A stretch of DNA of 64,000 nucleotides, from NCBI RefSeq assembly GCF_000002985.6, contig NC_003279.8, forward strand, positions 12,524,001-12,588,000, read 5' to 3'. The notes beneath the pieces were generated by a model that was not told where the DNA came from, searched no databases, and was given only the letters and a program-made list of their open reading frames with translations. Position 1 is the stretch's first letter. Each line of letters begins with the position of its first letter. This stretch comes from Caenorhabditis elegans (Eukaryota; Nematoda; Chromadorea; Rhabditida; Rhabditidae). Positions 1 to 11,326 of the stretch are shown here, piece by piece. The position numbers and the translations under genes are program-made.

Positions 1-353
1 ACTAGAATTCTCGCAAATATGCTAAACTACAAATTTCTTAGGGAATTCCTGAAAATTTTTGTAAAAAATAAAAAATCTAAAATTTGCAAAAAAAAACAAT
101 TTTTTCAGAATTTTCGAAAATTTTTTAGGATTTAAAAAATAATTTCAAAAATTTCAAAATTTTTTCTCAGCCCAAATTATGTCGCCTATATATTCTAACT
201 TGCTAGTTTTTAAATCTGAAAAAAAAAAGTTTTCCACTCGAGACCTCCCGGCTCCGCCTCCCTGCTCCTCTCCTTCTCCTCCGGTGGTGACCTCCCCAGA
301 AGGGAAGGCACAACAACGCAAAAAGTTGAGACTAGCAGTAATCCAAGGAAAAA
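1..353. other. AT-rich DNA upstream of the zinc-finger gene
   Basis: Mostly A/T homopolymer runs, then a short C/T-rich stretch near 240-300. No convincing exon is visible. It probably belongs to the promoter or an upstream intron of the zinc-finger gene. Confidence 0.4.
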
Positions 354-3300
354 ATGGAGAAAGAGAAGGAGAGGAAGACGGGGCAAAAAATGCGAAAACG
401 ATGGAGAAAATCGAGTAAGAGAGACACAGAAAGACAGAGAGACGGAGAGAAAAGTGTATGTGTGTGGTCTCTCTTTCTCTCTCTCTCTCTCGGCGCCACT
501 GGCCGGCCGCTGGCCTCAGCCTCCAGGGGGGTCGTGTTCCCCCTCCACTCTCACTCTCTTTTTCTCTGCTTCTCTAACCCTCTCTCCCTCTCTCACTCTC
601 TCTCTACTTCTGCCTTACAAGCCCCCCATGGCGCATCGCGCGCGGCGGCCGCCCCGCAGCAGTTTTTTTCGGCCTCCGCCACATCGTTTTTTTTTCGCTG
701 CTGCTGCTGCTGCACTGCGCAGACGTTTTTTTGTCGGTTTTTGGCACTTTTTGGTGATAACGTGGGCATTCGCGCTCTGTTGATAACAGTTGTTTTTCGA
801 AAATTTTGAAAAATACCAAAAAAAAATCGGCGGGAAAGTCACTATTTTGAAATTCTAAAGCAAATCATCATTGGAGCGCGTTTGCATCCATAAAAATTGT
901 TCAAATTTGCAATGCAAATGCGCTCCAATGTTAAATTTTAAAAGAAAAAAAGTCGATAAGAATTGTCCCCAAAATTTTGAAATTCTAGAAAAATTGCTTA
1001 AAAATTTTTGTTGCCTCTTCCAGACCACATTCTCATTAGAGCGCGTTTGCAGCAAATTTTCACTTTGAATTTTGGCGCGAAATTTGAAATATGCTCGAAA
1101 ACCGTAGAAACGCGCTCTAGCAAAATAGGCGTAAAAGTCAAAAATTTTGAAATTTCTCGCCAAATTATCACTGGAGCACATTCACATTGAGTAAACGCGC
1201 TCCAATGATTTTTTTTTTGAAAAATTCTGATTTTCCGTTAGAGCACATTTGCAGCACGATTTCGGCCAAGTTTTGGCAAGATTGATTTGTAGGAATTTTT
1301 GAGAAAAATCGTTGAAAATTCCTCGAAAAATCGATAATCTATTGCTCCCACATTGATCAATTTGTTTCCATTCTTTCACCAAAAAAAATTTCATTTCGAA
1401 ATTAATTTCCCGCAACTTTTTTGTTTGAAAAAACTGTTTTTTCAGCACCAACAACGGCAGCAGTGACATCAGTGGAAGGTCTCTCGGCGTTGTCCGTCGT
1501 CGGCACAATGATGATGAAACAGGAGCACGGCGGCGGAGCATCAAATGCTCCACAACCAACACCCACGCATTTTACCGATTTCGACTATATGAATATGATG
1601 CAACCGATTCATTTGGGTAGGGAAATCAGTTTTAAACAAAAAAATTGGTGAATTTTCAAGTTTATCGATGAATCAAAATTTCAGATTTTTGTGAAAAATT
1701 ATCTGAAAATCTGCATTTTTAGTGCATTTTCGCACGAATTTGGGTGATCCCAGTCGATGCACCATTTTGAAAATTTCGATTTTCTGAAAATCTCAACTTT
1801 AAAACGACAAAAACCGATTTTGGTCTAAATTCCGCTAAAATCTCGCAATTTTAGTGCATTTTTTTGCATAAATTCTAATCGACGCATCATATTTTACGAC
1901 AAAATGCACAGAAATTGCGATTTCGGTGCATTTTTGCGTAAAGTCTGATGTTTTTTTGTTGCGATACACCATGACGAAATTACAAAAAAAATGCACACAA
2001 TTTCAAATTTTTGAAAAAAAAAACTGATTTTTTTTTCTGAAATATCGATTTTTTTTATTCCAGCCGCTATCGGACGTCACTCATCGCAAGGAGGCTCGGA
2101 ACGTCATCTATCGACTGAGAGCTCTGTAACTCAGGCTCCGGCGCCGGTTCCCACTACGAAAAGGTCCCGATCTACTCATGATGGGCTTATGAAATGTCAA
2201 TATTGCCCCAAAAAAGTCAATAGTGAAGCGGCGGTAAGTTTTAACTAAAAATGCCTTTTAAAAATTTGAAAAAATTGGAAAAAATGGAAAAACTACGGAT
2301 TATCGATTTTCCACGTATTATCGATTTTCCACAAATTATCGATTTTTCAGCTCGAGCGTCACATGTCGGAATGCCGTATGATCCGTCCACACGAGTGTGA
2401 TCGATGCGGAAAACGATTCAAAGCACGCGGCGGTCTTCAACAGCACATGAGAATCCATAATAACGAGAAGGCGTACGTGTGCACGTTTTGTGCCAAAAGT
2501 TTCACGCAGAAAAGTCATTTGGATCAGCATGAGCGGATTCATACGGGTAGGTATTGTGAATTTGCAGAAAAATCGATTTTTTGATCAAAAATCGATAAGA
2601 AACGGGTGTTTTTTTGACCGAAAATCGATGATTTTCACTGAAAAATCGATAAAAATTGATTATTAAATGAATTTCCCTCAAAAAATCGATTTTTTTTGTA
2701 AAAAATCAATAAATTTTTAACAATTTTCATCGATTTTTTTCCAGGTGTAAAGCCGTTCCTGTGCGCATTCTGCGGCCGCTCATTCCGTCAACGTTCGCAA
2801 CAAATCGGTCACGAATCCACTCACTTGACTCACTTTTCCACGTCATCAGCGCAGCAGACGCCCACGCACGGCGGTGGCGGTGGACAAACGACACCGTCTT
2901 CTTCTGCGTCGTCTGGGTCGTCGGGAAGTAAAGGAGACGATGGTGCACAGTATAATGGTAGGTTTTTAGGGGTTTTCAGCGAAAAATGAGATTTCTAGGC
3001 CGCCTGGGAGCCTAGTTAGGGATCGTGGCCTAGAAATACAAGTGATGGCCTAACTTTGTAAAAGCTCGGCCAACTTGGCTACTGGATCAAGTTTCAAGCT
3101 TCTAGGACATCTGGGAGGCAAGATACGATGGCGATAAGTTGGTGGCTTAGGAAAAATCTCGGCCACCAACTTCAAAACGCTATATCTCGGCTCCCAGGCG
3201 ACCTAGGGACTTGAAACTTGAACATCTCGTAGACACGGACTAGTTCTTCAAAAGTTAGGTCACCAAAATCAAAAATTCTTCCAGGAATGCTTCTCCATCC

Positions 3301-3553
3301 ATCGCCACCCACTCCGTCCCCGGAACAACAGCAGAATCATCTAAACATGGCGGCCGCTGTCATGCAGATGCACCATCACGCCGCCCGTCAACACCATGAA
3401 ATTTCGTCACTTCTCGGCCTCAACCACGAATTTGTACACCAACATGTGGGCGGAGTCTCCGCACACGCTACGGCACACCAATTCGGTGGACAGCAATCTG
3501 CCGCCGAGGCGACCGTCAACGGAATGCGAATGCTAAGCCATATTGCGTCGTAA
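354..3553 (+). CDS. C2H2 zinc-finger protein (probable transcription factor)
   Basis: A probable nuclear DNA-binding protein. Well-supported exons are 1446-1616, 2064-2233, 2351-2546, 2745-2957 and 3285-3553, all phase-consistent. A candidate first exon, 354-414, ends in a strong GTAAGA donor in the right phase; with it the protein is 359 residues. This first exon is purine-rich and tentative, and the real start could lie elsewhere or outside the window. There are four fingers: a C2HC-like one (C122, C125, H138, C142), then three classical C2H2 fingers (C150/C153/H166/H170, C178/C181/H194/H198, C206/C209/H222/H226) joined by NNEKAY and TGVKP linkers. The flanks are low-complexity: a Ser/Gly/Thr-rich segment after the fingers and a His/Gln/Ala-rich C-terminus. 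I do not recognise which C. elegans zinc-finger gene this is. Confidence 0.85.
440..730. repeat. CT-rich and GCC/CTG simple-sequence tract
   Basis: Runs of CTCTCT and TTTCTC followed by GC-rich codon-like repeats, including a GCTGCTGCTGCTGC stretch near 698-713. It lies within the first intron or promoter of the zinc-finger gene. Short open frames across it are by-products of the low complexity. Confidence 0.6.
865..1255. repeat. Cluster of inverted GAGCGCGTTTGC repeats
   Basis: The motif GGAGCGCGTTTGC or close variants recurs in both orientations near 872, 918, 1038, 1110, 1163, 1193 and 1240. This makes several overlapping inverted pairs inside the putative first intron of the zinc-finger gene. 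Confidence 0.6.
2995..3270. repeat. TAGGCCACCAAC-type dispersed repeat in a zinc-finger intron
   Basis: Contains the phrases GGTGGCCTAG, TAGGCCACC and 'atctcggctcccaggc'. The same phrases recur in the introns of pri-2 and hmg-20 in this window. Confidence 0.6.
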
Positions 3554-4330
3554 TCGATTTTTTAAAACTCTCCCCGGCGCTACCCATTTCTAGTCATTTT
3601 TCTCGTTTTCTAACCCCTAATTTTTTTCTCGGCTGGCGAAAAATCGATAATTCATCGATTTTTCCCCTCCATTTCTTGTGTTCCTACAATTTCTAGTCAT
3701 TTTCTCTTTATTATTCCTATTTTCTGCACCGAACATTTGGAAAAAATCTAAACTTTATTGATTTTTTGGCGGAAAATCGATTTCGCAATAATTTTTCGAA
3801 AAAATCGATAATCTATCGATTTTCTCCAAATTTTTGCGAATTTTCTCTTGGAATCGACTGCTGGCAGTCTGCCAAGAAATAATTATTTTCGCCCACCCCG
3901 CCCGCCCGCCCACACACTTTTTATCCATTTCCTCACAAATTTCCATCGCTAGATTAGTTTTTTTCTTATGTCCCTACCACACAAAACTTCCAAATATTTA
4001 TTGCATTTTCTTTCCTGTGACGTCACACACGCCCGCCCCCTTCCAGGTCAAACCCCGCCCATCCCGTCTCCGCCCACACATTTTATCACCCGGTTACAGT
4101 GAAATTAGTATTATTGTTTCTTTTTTTATGTGCCAACCAACAGTTTATTGATTTTTTTGCGGATTTTTCACAAAAATCTTGCCCCCAGGCCCCGCCCCCA
4201 TTTATTGATTTTTTTGGTCTTTGTACCCCGCCCCCACAACCCACCCACACACAAATTCAAATTGTTCTAATCTTCGTCGTCGTCTTAATTGCGTTTAACG
4301 TAATAAAATGTTTCGAATTTCATTTTTTTT
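3554..4330 (+). other. 3' UTR of the zinc-finger gene, poly(A) signal
   Basis: C/T-rich, GC-poor sequence follows the TAA at 3551-3553. An AATAAA lies at 4302-4307 and is the probable cleavage signal. The convergent pri-2 gene ends at 4390, so the two transcripts nearly touch. Confidence 0.5.
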
Positions 4331-4389
4331 TTCAGAGTTTTCAGGGAAAAAAGTGAGTAGATCAAAAAAATAACAAAAGAAAAATAAAA

Positions 4390-7300
4390 TTATTCAGTGT
4401 CCATTTTTTCGATTTTCGGTGCTGGTGCTTCTTGGGATTCTTGCTTGGCGGCGATTCGTTCGGCGACGATCTGGAAGAAAGTTTTGGTTGGTGGCCGAAT
4501 TTTTGTAAAGGTTTCTAGGCCACTTGGGAGAGGAGGTGGCCGAATTTTCGAAAAACTAGTCCATCTCTGTCAGTTGATCAAGTTTCAAGTCTTTAGGCCG
4601 CCCGGGAGCCGAGATATGAAATCGGTGGCCTAGAAAAAGCTAGGCCACCAACTTGAAATCGCTTCATCTCAACTCACAGGCCATCTAGAACCTTCAAACT
4701 TGGTGAGGTGGAAGAGCTGGCATAGGAAATTCTAGGCCGCGGTACCTTCTGAGATTCCTCGTAAAACTGATTGGGATGCGTGATGAGCTGGCCGAGGCCG
4801 CCCTCTTCCAAATTGTGCATAAACTCAAAGTAGCGGGTGCATGCCTTGTCGTATTGGTTGAGCTCGGCGAGTTCGGCGATCTGAAAGCAATCGGAATCGG
4901 TAAAAACGTCCATAACTATTTTTCAAAAATTGGTGGCCTAGGATTTTCTAGGCCACCAAGTTCCGTCATACCCTCTCGATTTGCTCCTTTTTCAATATGG
5001 CATCACTGCCGAGCTTCTGCTTGAGAACCTGCTTCTCCGAATGACGGAACGGGCATCCGTGACAATCGACAGCCGACGGTGGGTTACGGAGAATAATTGT
5101 GGCGCAGCTCATGGCCGTCTGTGCGACTCGGCGGCCCTCTTTTCCGTACATGTAGCGAATATTGTAGCCGTATTCTTTGTCAAACTTGTCCGACGTGATC
5201 TTTTTCGTGAACTCGTCGCGCATCATTGCGATCGCCTCGTCCAGCGAGAGTCCGATGCCTGGAAGAAGAATTATTGAGGTTGGTGGCCTAGAAATTCCAG
5301 ATGGTGGCCTAATTTTTGTTCACAAAGAAGTTCTAGACTACGAATGTATTGTGGCCAAGTTTCAAGCCTCTAAGTGGTCTGAGAGCCGAGTTACAAAAAT
5401 TTTAAGTTGATGGCCTAGAAATCCAGGTGGCCTAACTTTTTTCTACAGGGAAAAGCTAGTCCATTCCTATTTGGTGGTTAAGTATCAGGTTTCTAGGTGC
5501 TCTGAGAGCCAAGTTATAGTGATTTTGAGTTGGTGGCCTAGAATTTCCTGTTAGGCCACCTACTTAGGATCCCAGAGCACCCTCATATTTGACCACGATA
5601 TAGAAGTGAACTAGTTTTTTTTTTCTGTCGAAAAAAATTAGGTCATTAAAAATTATTAGGCCACCAAATCCAAATCGTTAAATTTCGGCTGGCACTGTGG
5701 CCTAGAAATTGCAGTTGATGACCTAACTTTTTCCACGAGAAAGAAATGGCCCATCCCTATATTGTGGTCAAGTTTCAAGTCTCTAGGTATTCCGGGAGCC
5801 GAGTTATAGAATTTTAAAGTAGGTGGCCTAATATTTCCAAGTTCGGCCACCAACTTAAAACCGTTATATCTCGGCTATCAGAGCCTTCAGAAACTTGATA
5901 CTTAACCACCGTATAGGCATGGACTAGTTCTTCCATATGGGAAAAAGTTAGGCCACCACTGAAATTTCTAGGCCACCAACTTCAAACCGTCATATCTCGT
6001 CATACAGGCGGCCCAGAAACTTCGGACTTGATGGCCTAGATTCGCGGAAATTTAGGCCATATTTTCACCTTTAAGGAAGAGCCCGTACTGGCGACGTGCT
6101 CCGTACTTCAAGTGATGATTAACACGAAGATGATTGTGCATTTGTTTCATGCATGGAGCAAAAGATCGTCGCGAGAGCTTATCAATCATGTGACGTGTGA
6201 CAATTATTGATCCGTCCGGCTGCTCGCCGTTGTAGTCTTTTCCACTGTATGCGTTATTCGAGAGAAGTGATAAACGTGGCAGAAGACGGCCTTCCTCTTC
6301 CAGAATTGCCAAATGTTTGAACGATCGCTGAAAGAAAGTTGGTGGCCTAGGTTTTGTAGAGTTCGGCCATGGCGCTAGGTGGCCTGGGAGGCGAGATAAA
6401 GTTGGTGGCCTAGGTTTTGCAGTGGAAAAGTTAGGCCACTGATTTCAAATCGTCAGAGCTTTGAGCAATGATGGCCTAGAATTTGCAGAGCTAGGCAAGA
6501 CTGAGGTTGGTGGTCTAAATGTTAGGCCACCAACTTCAAATTTTCGAAAAAATCCGATTTTTCTAGATTTTCAAATAATTTGGATCGGCGGACTGGCTAC
6601 TGTGAAAGTTCGGCCACCAGATCGAATTCTAGGCCACCAGTGAATTTTTGGACGAAACCGTGGGATTTATCGCTAAAAATGGGGATTTTAACCGGAAATT
6701 CAGGCAAAATTTGAAATTTTGGTTTAAAACGCCACTTTTTCGTTAATTTTTTGGGAAATTACTATTTCTTCAATTTTAAGTGAAAAATCCATTAAATCGC
6801 TTTGTTCAGGTTAAAAAATCACAATTTCTCGATATATTTCAATAGAAAATTGCAATTTTTCTGGTTTTTCTTCAATTTTCTTCGCGAAAAATCGATTTTC
6901 TTCTTACCGCCATCGCGGCCATCATATTATTCTTCATTTTCGTGACCAAAATCGTGACCAAATCATCAAATGGGAAATATGCGAATCCCTTCTTCAAATG
7001 AACAGATCCACGGCGAATCAGCTCGATTGCATCGATAAAATCCACTTTATAAAAGGTTTTATTCGGCGCTTCGAAGAGATTAAACTGGCATGCGGCCTCC
7101 AAATCCTCAATCATTGCCTGTTTCTCTGTGTAACCGAGCTTTTCGATAGTGAAATTCACGTTGGCAAGTGCCGAATCCAGCACTTGTTCCCGTTCCTGAC
7201 GGAGCCGAAAACGCAGAAAATCGCCTTCGATTTGTGTCAGCCATTTTTGATTTTCTGGAGTTCTACAGAAGGCGAGCCGTAGGATGAAGTGTCCGATGTT

Positions 7301-8127
7301 GTCACGACGCCAGAGCTCGTAGACCTCCTCCTGGTGCGGTGGCTTTTGGTCGGGGAAAACTGCAAGAATTTCGGGATTTTTCGATGAAAATTTCGGTAAA
7401 AATTCTTAATTTTCATGTATTTTATATTTAAATGAACAAAAAACTTCTTATTCGCCCTCCAAAACTCTAAAAATCAGCTGAAAAACCATAAATTCCAAAT
7501 TGAAAAATTCAGAGCCGCGACGCGACCGCAGCGCGCGGTTTCAGCGCCGCATTACAGAAATGGAGGAGAAAACTCCAATTTTTCGAATTTTTGCACAAAA
7601 CCTGTGGAAACGCAGTGAATTTCGTGAGAAATAATGAAAATTCAAGATAATTTATGCGAAAATTCAGAATTTTAAACCTAAATTATAGATTTCAATTGAT
7701 TTTTTTCAAGGTTTCTCTGCCAATTTTTCCAAATTTTCCAGAATTTTTGCCGGCAATTCCTCACCAATGAGCTTAGTTCCATCGCATAATTTCCGAAATT
7801 TATCCTTGAACTCATCGTTATACAACGAAACACTATCCTTGAGATTTTCAAAGCTTTTCAGCAATTTCAGCCGTTCCATGGCGATATCGTCGAACTCTGT
7901 GAGCGAAATATCATCTCCTGGTGGCGTCTGATACAATTGAAGGTATTCTGGAATTTCCGCTGCTTTCGTGGGAGCTGTCTGAAAATAAAATAAATAAATT
8001 ATTGAGAAATTCAAGTTTTGCGGCGATTTTCAAATATTTTTACCTTTATACTTTGCCGATTCGAGGAGATTTTCGTCCGCACATTTCGATTATCATTTAA
8101 TTTGTTAGCACCACTTGTAAAAATCAT
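4390..8127 (-). CDS. pri-2: DNA primase large subunit
   Basis: The regulatory subunit of DNA polymerase alpha-primase; it pairs with the catalytic small subunit to make RNA primers in the nucleus. Seven exons: 8127-8044, 7978-7765, 7359-6908, 6327-6069, 5258-4972, 4880-4746 and 4470-4390, giving 503 residues with all phases closing. The family motif [18 protein letters not shown] is present near the N-terminal third. The four cysteines that bind the [4Fe-4S] cluster are visible by comparison with human PRIM2: C309 (SFAPC), C388 (MSCATI), C405 (CHGCPFRHS) and C446 (KACTRYFE). The exon 2 donor (ATTG/GTGAGG) lies inside a longer open frame and was chosen because it restores phase. Large introns carry TAGGCCACC repeats. 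The gene is divergent from the YIPF6 homologue and shares a 614-bp promoter with it. Confidence 0.96.
4480..6645. repeat. TAGGCCACC repeat family filling pri-2 introns
   Basis: Many diverged units of GGTGGCCTAGAA and its complement TTCTAGGCCACCAAC alternate at 4488-4740, 4930-4970, 5277-6060 and 6337-6640. They are interrupted exactly by pri-2 exons. Conserved phrases between them include 'agttatagaatttt' and 'aagtttcaag'. Confidence 0.75.
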
Positions 8128-8741
8128 GTTTTAATCTGAAAATCGGTAAAAATTCAGAAAAAAATGAGAGAAACTGTTTGAAAAGTGAGGTTTCCCGCGC
8201 GGGATGTCGGAGTGTCGTTGTTTATCGCTAAATTGCGAAATTTTGCAGGAAATCGTTAAAACAAGGGAATTTCGCTATGAATATGACTTCAAATTGTGAG
8301 AATTCAGATTTAAAATTCACATTTTACAGGAAAAATGCATAGTTATATCGAAAAAGTACTTGAAACCCACATTTTTTCGTGAAAAAATAAGAATTGCGTT
8401 CGAAAATTTTTGTTTCGCGCGGATTTGCCGCAACGGAATATCGGAGTGTCGTTGTTTATTTTAATCCACGTTTTTCCGACATACATTCCAAAAATCAATA
8501 AATTTCCTCATTTTTCCCGGGTTTTTCATCAATTTTTCTGTATTAAAAATGAATTTCGAGTAGAAAATCGATTTTTTCACGCGTTTTTACCATGGAAATC
8601 CTCAATTTATCCTCAAAATTCAGTTTATCGGATAAACCCTGTCAAAAATTCATATTTTCCTTATTTTCAGCAGTTCAGAATTCCCGATTCAAGATTATTT
8701 CGTTTCCCGAAATCCACCAAAAGCCTTTACCACAGGAAGAA
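8128..8741. promoter_or_regulatory. Divergent promoter of pri-2 and the YIPF6 gene
   Basis: The palindrome TTTCCCGCGCGGGA at 8191-8204 fits the E2F consensus TTTSSCGC on both strands, which suits an S-phase gene such as primase. Just beyond it, TCGGAGTGTCGTTGTTTAT (8207-8225) is repeated exactly at 8441-8459; the second copy also follows a CGCGCGG string. A TTTTCAG at 8664-8670 upstream of the YIPF6 start is a likely trans-splice acceptor. E2F binding is inferred from the motif only. Confidence 0.6.
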
Positions 8742-10125
8742 ATGAATTCCTTTGGCAATGCCTCTGTCGACATTGACATGGTGAGTCATTCTGTGGAAAA
8801 AATGGAAAAAAATTAAAAAAGACGTGAAAAAAATCATTTCTTTCATTCATTTCTTGATTTCCAATTCCTAACAATCAACAACACATTATGGGCGGTTCAG
8901 AGTCGAAATTGCACGTTTTCGCCACGGATTCGTCGAAAAATATCGATAAAGTGCCGGATTTTTTTTGGAAAATTTTGAAGAAACACAGAAAATAATTCAA
9001 ATTTTCAGCTGGAGCAGGAGATGGCGGCCGAGCAAACTGCAAATCTAAGTGGAAATATCGCTGGAATGAGTGCTCCGAAAAGCTCGTCGAATCGACGAGG
9101 TCCAATGCAAGAAGTCGATCTTGACGCCGAATTTGACACGTTGGAGGAGCCAGTTTGGGATACTGTGGTGAGATTTTTTGATTTTTAAGCTTTAAAATTC
9201 ACCTAAATTTTCCAGAAACGCGACGTTCTCACTGTCGGAGCAAAATTCACGCACGTCGTGCTCCCCCACGGCGATAAGCAGCAGCTTCTCCGCGATTGGG
9301 ACCTCTGGGGCCCACTTTTCATCTGTGTCGGACTGGCTTTGTGAGTTTTCAAGCCCAAATTGGGCTTAATTCTCTAAAATTTCAGGCTTCTCCAGCACAA
9401 TGGCGGCACCGAATCAGCTCCACAGTTCACTCAAGTCTTCACAATCACATTCTTCGGCTCGGTGATCGTCACGGCGAATATTAAGCTTCTCGGAGGAAAT
9501 ATGTACGGATTTTAGCTTGAAAAACGTCGATGTTAAGCTCTAAATCTTAAGTATTCAGCCCAAAACCTCAATTTTCACCAGAAAACTTCAAAAATTTACG
9601 CTAAAAACTGCTATTTTTACCTCGAAATCTCAAAATTTTAGCTTATAAACTCAAATTACACCTGAAAACTTCGAATTTTTTGCCTATAAATGTGTTTTTC
9701 CCCCGAAATTTTCAATTTTTCACTCAAAAATCCCAAATTTTCAGCTCATTCTTCCAATCTCTATGCGTCATCGGCTATTGCCTTCTCCCGCCGTTCGTCG
9801 CCGCCGTTCTTTGCTCACTTTTCCTCCATGGAATCGCTTTTCCGCTCCGGCTTCTCATCACTTCCATTGGATTCGTGTGGTCCACTTATGGTGGGGGTTT
9901 TCAATTTTTTCTGAAAAACTCGAATTTTAAAAATTTCTACCGCGACGCGACCGCTTCGCGCGCGGCTTTCATGAATTTTCCAAAATTGTCCAATAAAATT
10001 ATCAAATTTCAGCATCGATGGGATTCTTGGCAGGATGTCAGCCTGACAAAAAGCGACTTCTCGTCATTTATCCGGTGTTCCTGTTCTATTTCGTCGTCAG
10101 CTGGATGATCATTTCACATTCTTGA
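8742..10125 (+). CDS. YIPF6-type Yip1-domain Golgi membrane protein
   Basis: A multi-pass protein of the Yip1/YIPF family, which works in ER-Golgi trafficking and associates with Rab GTPases. Six exons: 8742-8780, 9009-9167, 9216-9340, 9386-9502, 9745-9890 and 10013-10125, giving 232 residues with perfect phase. The subfamily call rests on motifs matching human YIPF6: TLEEPVWDTV, LLRDWDLWGPLF, LLGGNISFFQSLCVIGYC and VYPVFLFYFVVSWMI-like text at the C-terminus. The N-terminal ~90 residues are acidic and cytosolic, followed by about five hydrophobic segments. The start is the ATG after a probable trans-splice acceptor at 8670. It lies head-to-head with pri-2. Confidence 0.95.
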
Positions 10126-11326
10126 GCTTTTTAAAGAAAAAAATATAGATTATTTATTCCCCTTTCAACTCGTGATATTATGCATAACATCCGTCATCAT
10201 CGCTTTTGATTATAAACTACAAAAAACTGTGATTTTCTACTGTAGCTTTCACTAATTCTCCCCCTTTCTACTCTCTAAGAGCCATAACAAATTTTTTTGT
10301 CTCCTCCCTCACGATTGATGTATTTATTTGAACGAAGAATAATTGATTTATGCAATTTTTTCAGTGAAAAATGAGAGAAAAAAGATAAATTCAGAATATT
10401 AAAAAATTCAAGCCGCGATGCGACCGCGCCGCACTGGGATCAAAAGGCGCGAGTTTAAATTTCAAAGAGCGATTTTTAAAGTTTTTCAAAAAATACTAAA
10501 TACATAATTTTCTTTTTCAAAATTTTATTAATCTCATCGCATTTTTCTTCCGTACAGCTGCCGTCTTTTTCTCTGCGCTCTCTCGCGTCTTCTATGCTCA
10601 CTCTCACATTCTGCGTCTCCGCCGCGTCTCGTACTCTCTCGCTAGTCCTACTCACACGTTTTTCACTTGTTTTTTTGCCTAAATTAACGGATTTTGCCAC
10701 TTTGTCATCGATTTTCAGCGAAAATCTATAGCCGCATCGTGCTTGGCGTATTTCTTTGACTCAGTAGCTTGAAAATCCCGAAAAGTTTCGGAAATTTTGA
10801 TCCTGGATCCAGGATCCGCGAAAAAGTGGATAAGATTTTGTTTTTTAAGGGTAGCAATTCTAAAATCTAGAGAAAATAGATGGAAAAATTGATTTCCAAG
10901 CTATTTCTCACTTAAAAATCAAGAAATTTGCGAAAAGTTTCCAATTTTGCAGAAAAAATTTTGGAATTTGAGCTACATTTTTGATTTCTGGATATTTTTC
11001 GCAATTAAAGTATTAAGATTGTCTAATTGGAGAGGTGTGAACGTAGAAATTTGAATTTTGCGAAATTTTACTGCTAATTAGCTTAAGTTTACAAAAAACA
11101 CCTTATGTACGCCGGGCGCGTTGCGGTCGCGTCGCGGTCTATTTGAAATTTTATGATTTTTCGAGTTTTTAGAAAAAATTAATGCTTTAATTGAAGATTT
11201 TAAGCAAAATTAGTCGTGGGAATTATCACAATTTTCTCCTCGCGTTGCGGTCGCGTCGCGGTTTTCTCAAATTTTTTGTTTCTGAAAACCACTATTTCCC
11301 TAAAATATTATAGATCTCCAACAAAA
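10126..11326. other. Intergenic region between YIPF6 homologue and hmg-20
   Basis: No convincing gene. It contains an 18-bp perfect palindrome GATCCTGGATCCAGGATC at 10799-10816, and copies of a CGACGCGACCGC motif near 10412, 11113 and 11239. A GAGAGA-rich minus-strand open frame near 10500-10700 looks like low-complexity sequence. Confidence 0.5.

Noticed and set aside
354-842. Several overlapping open frames over the CT/GCC-rich tract
   Set aside because: Low-complexity sequence without codon bias. Only 354-414 is kept, as a candidate first exon because of its donor and phase.
7706-7764. Extension of pri-2 exon 2 to the stop at 7706
   Set aside because: No GT donor exists there; the donor at 7764 restores phase with exon 3 and fits the family.
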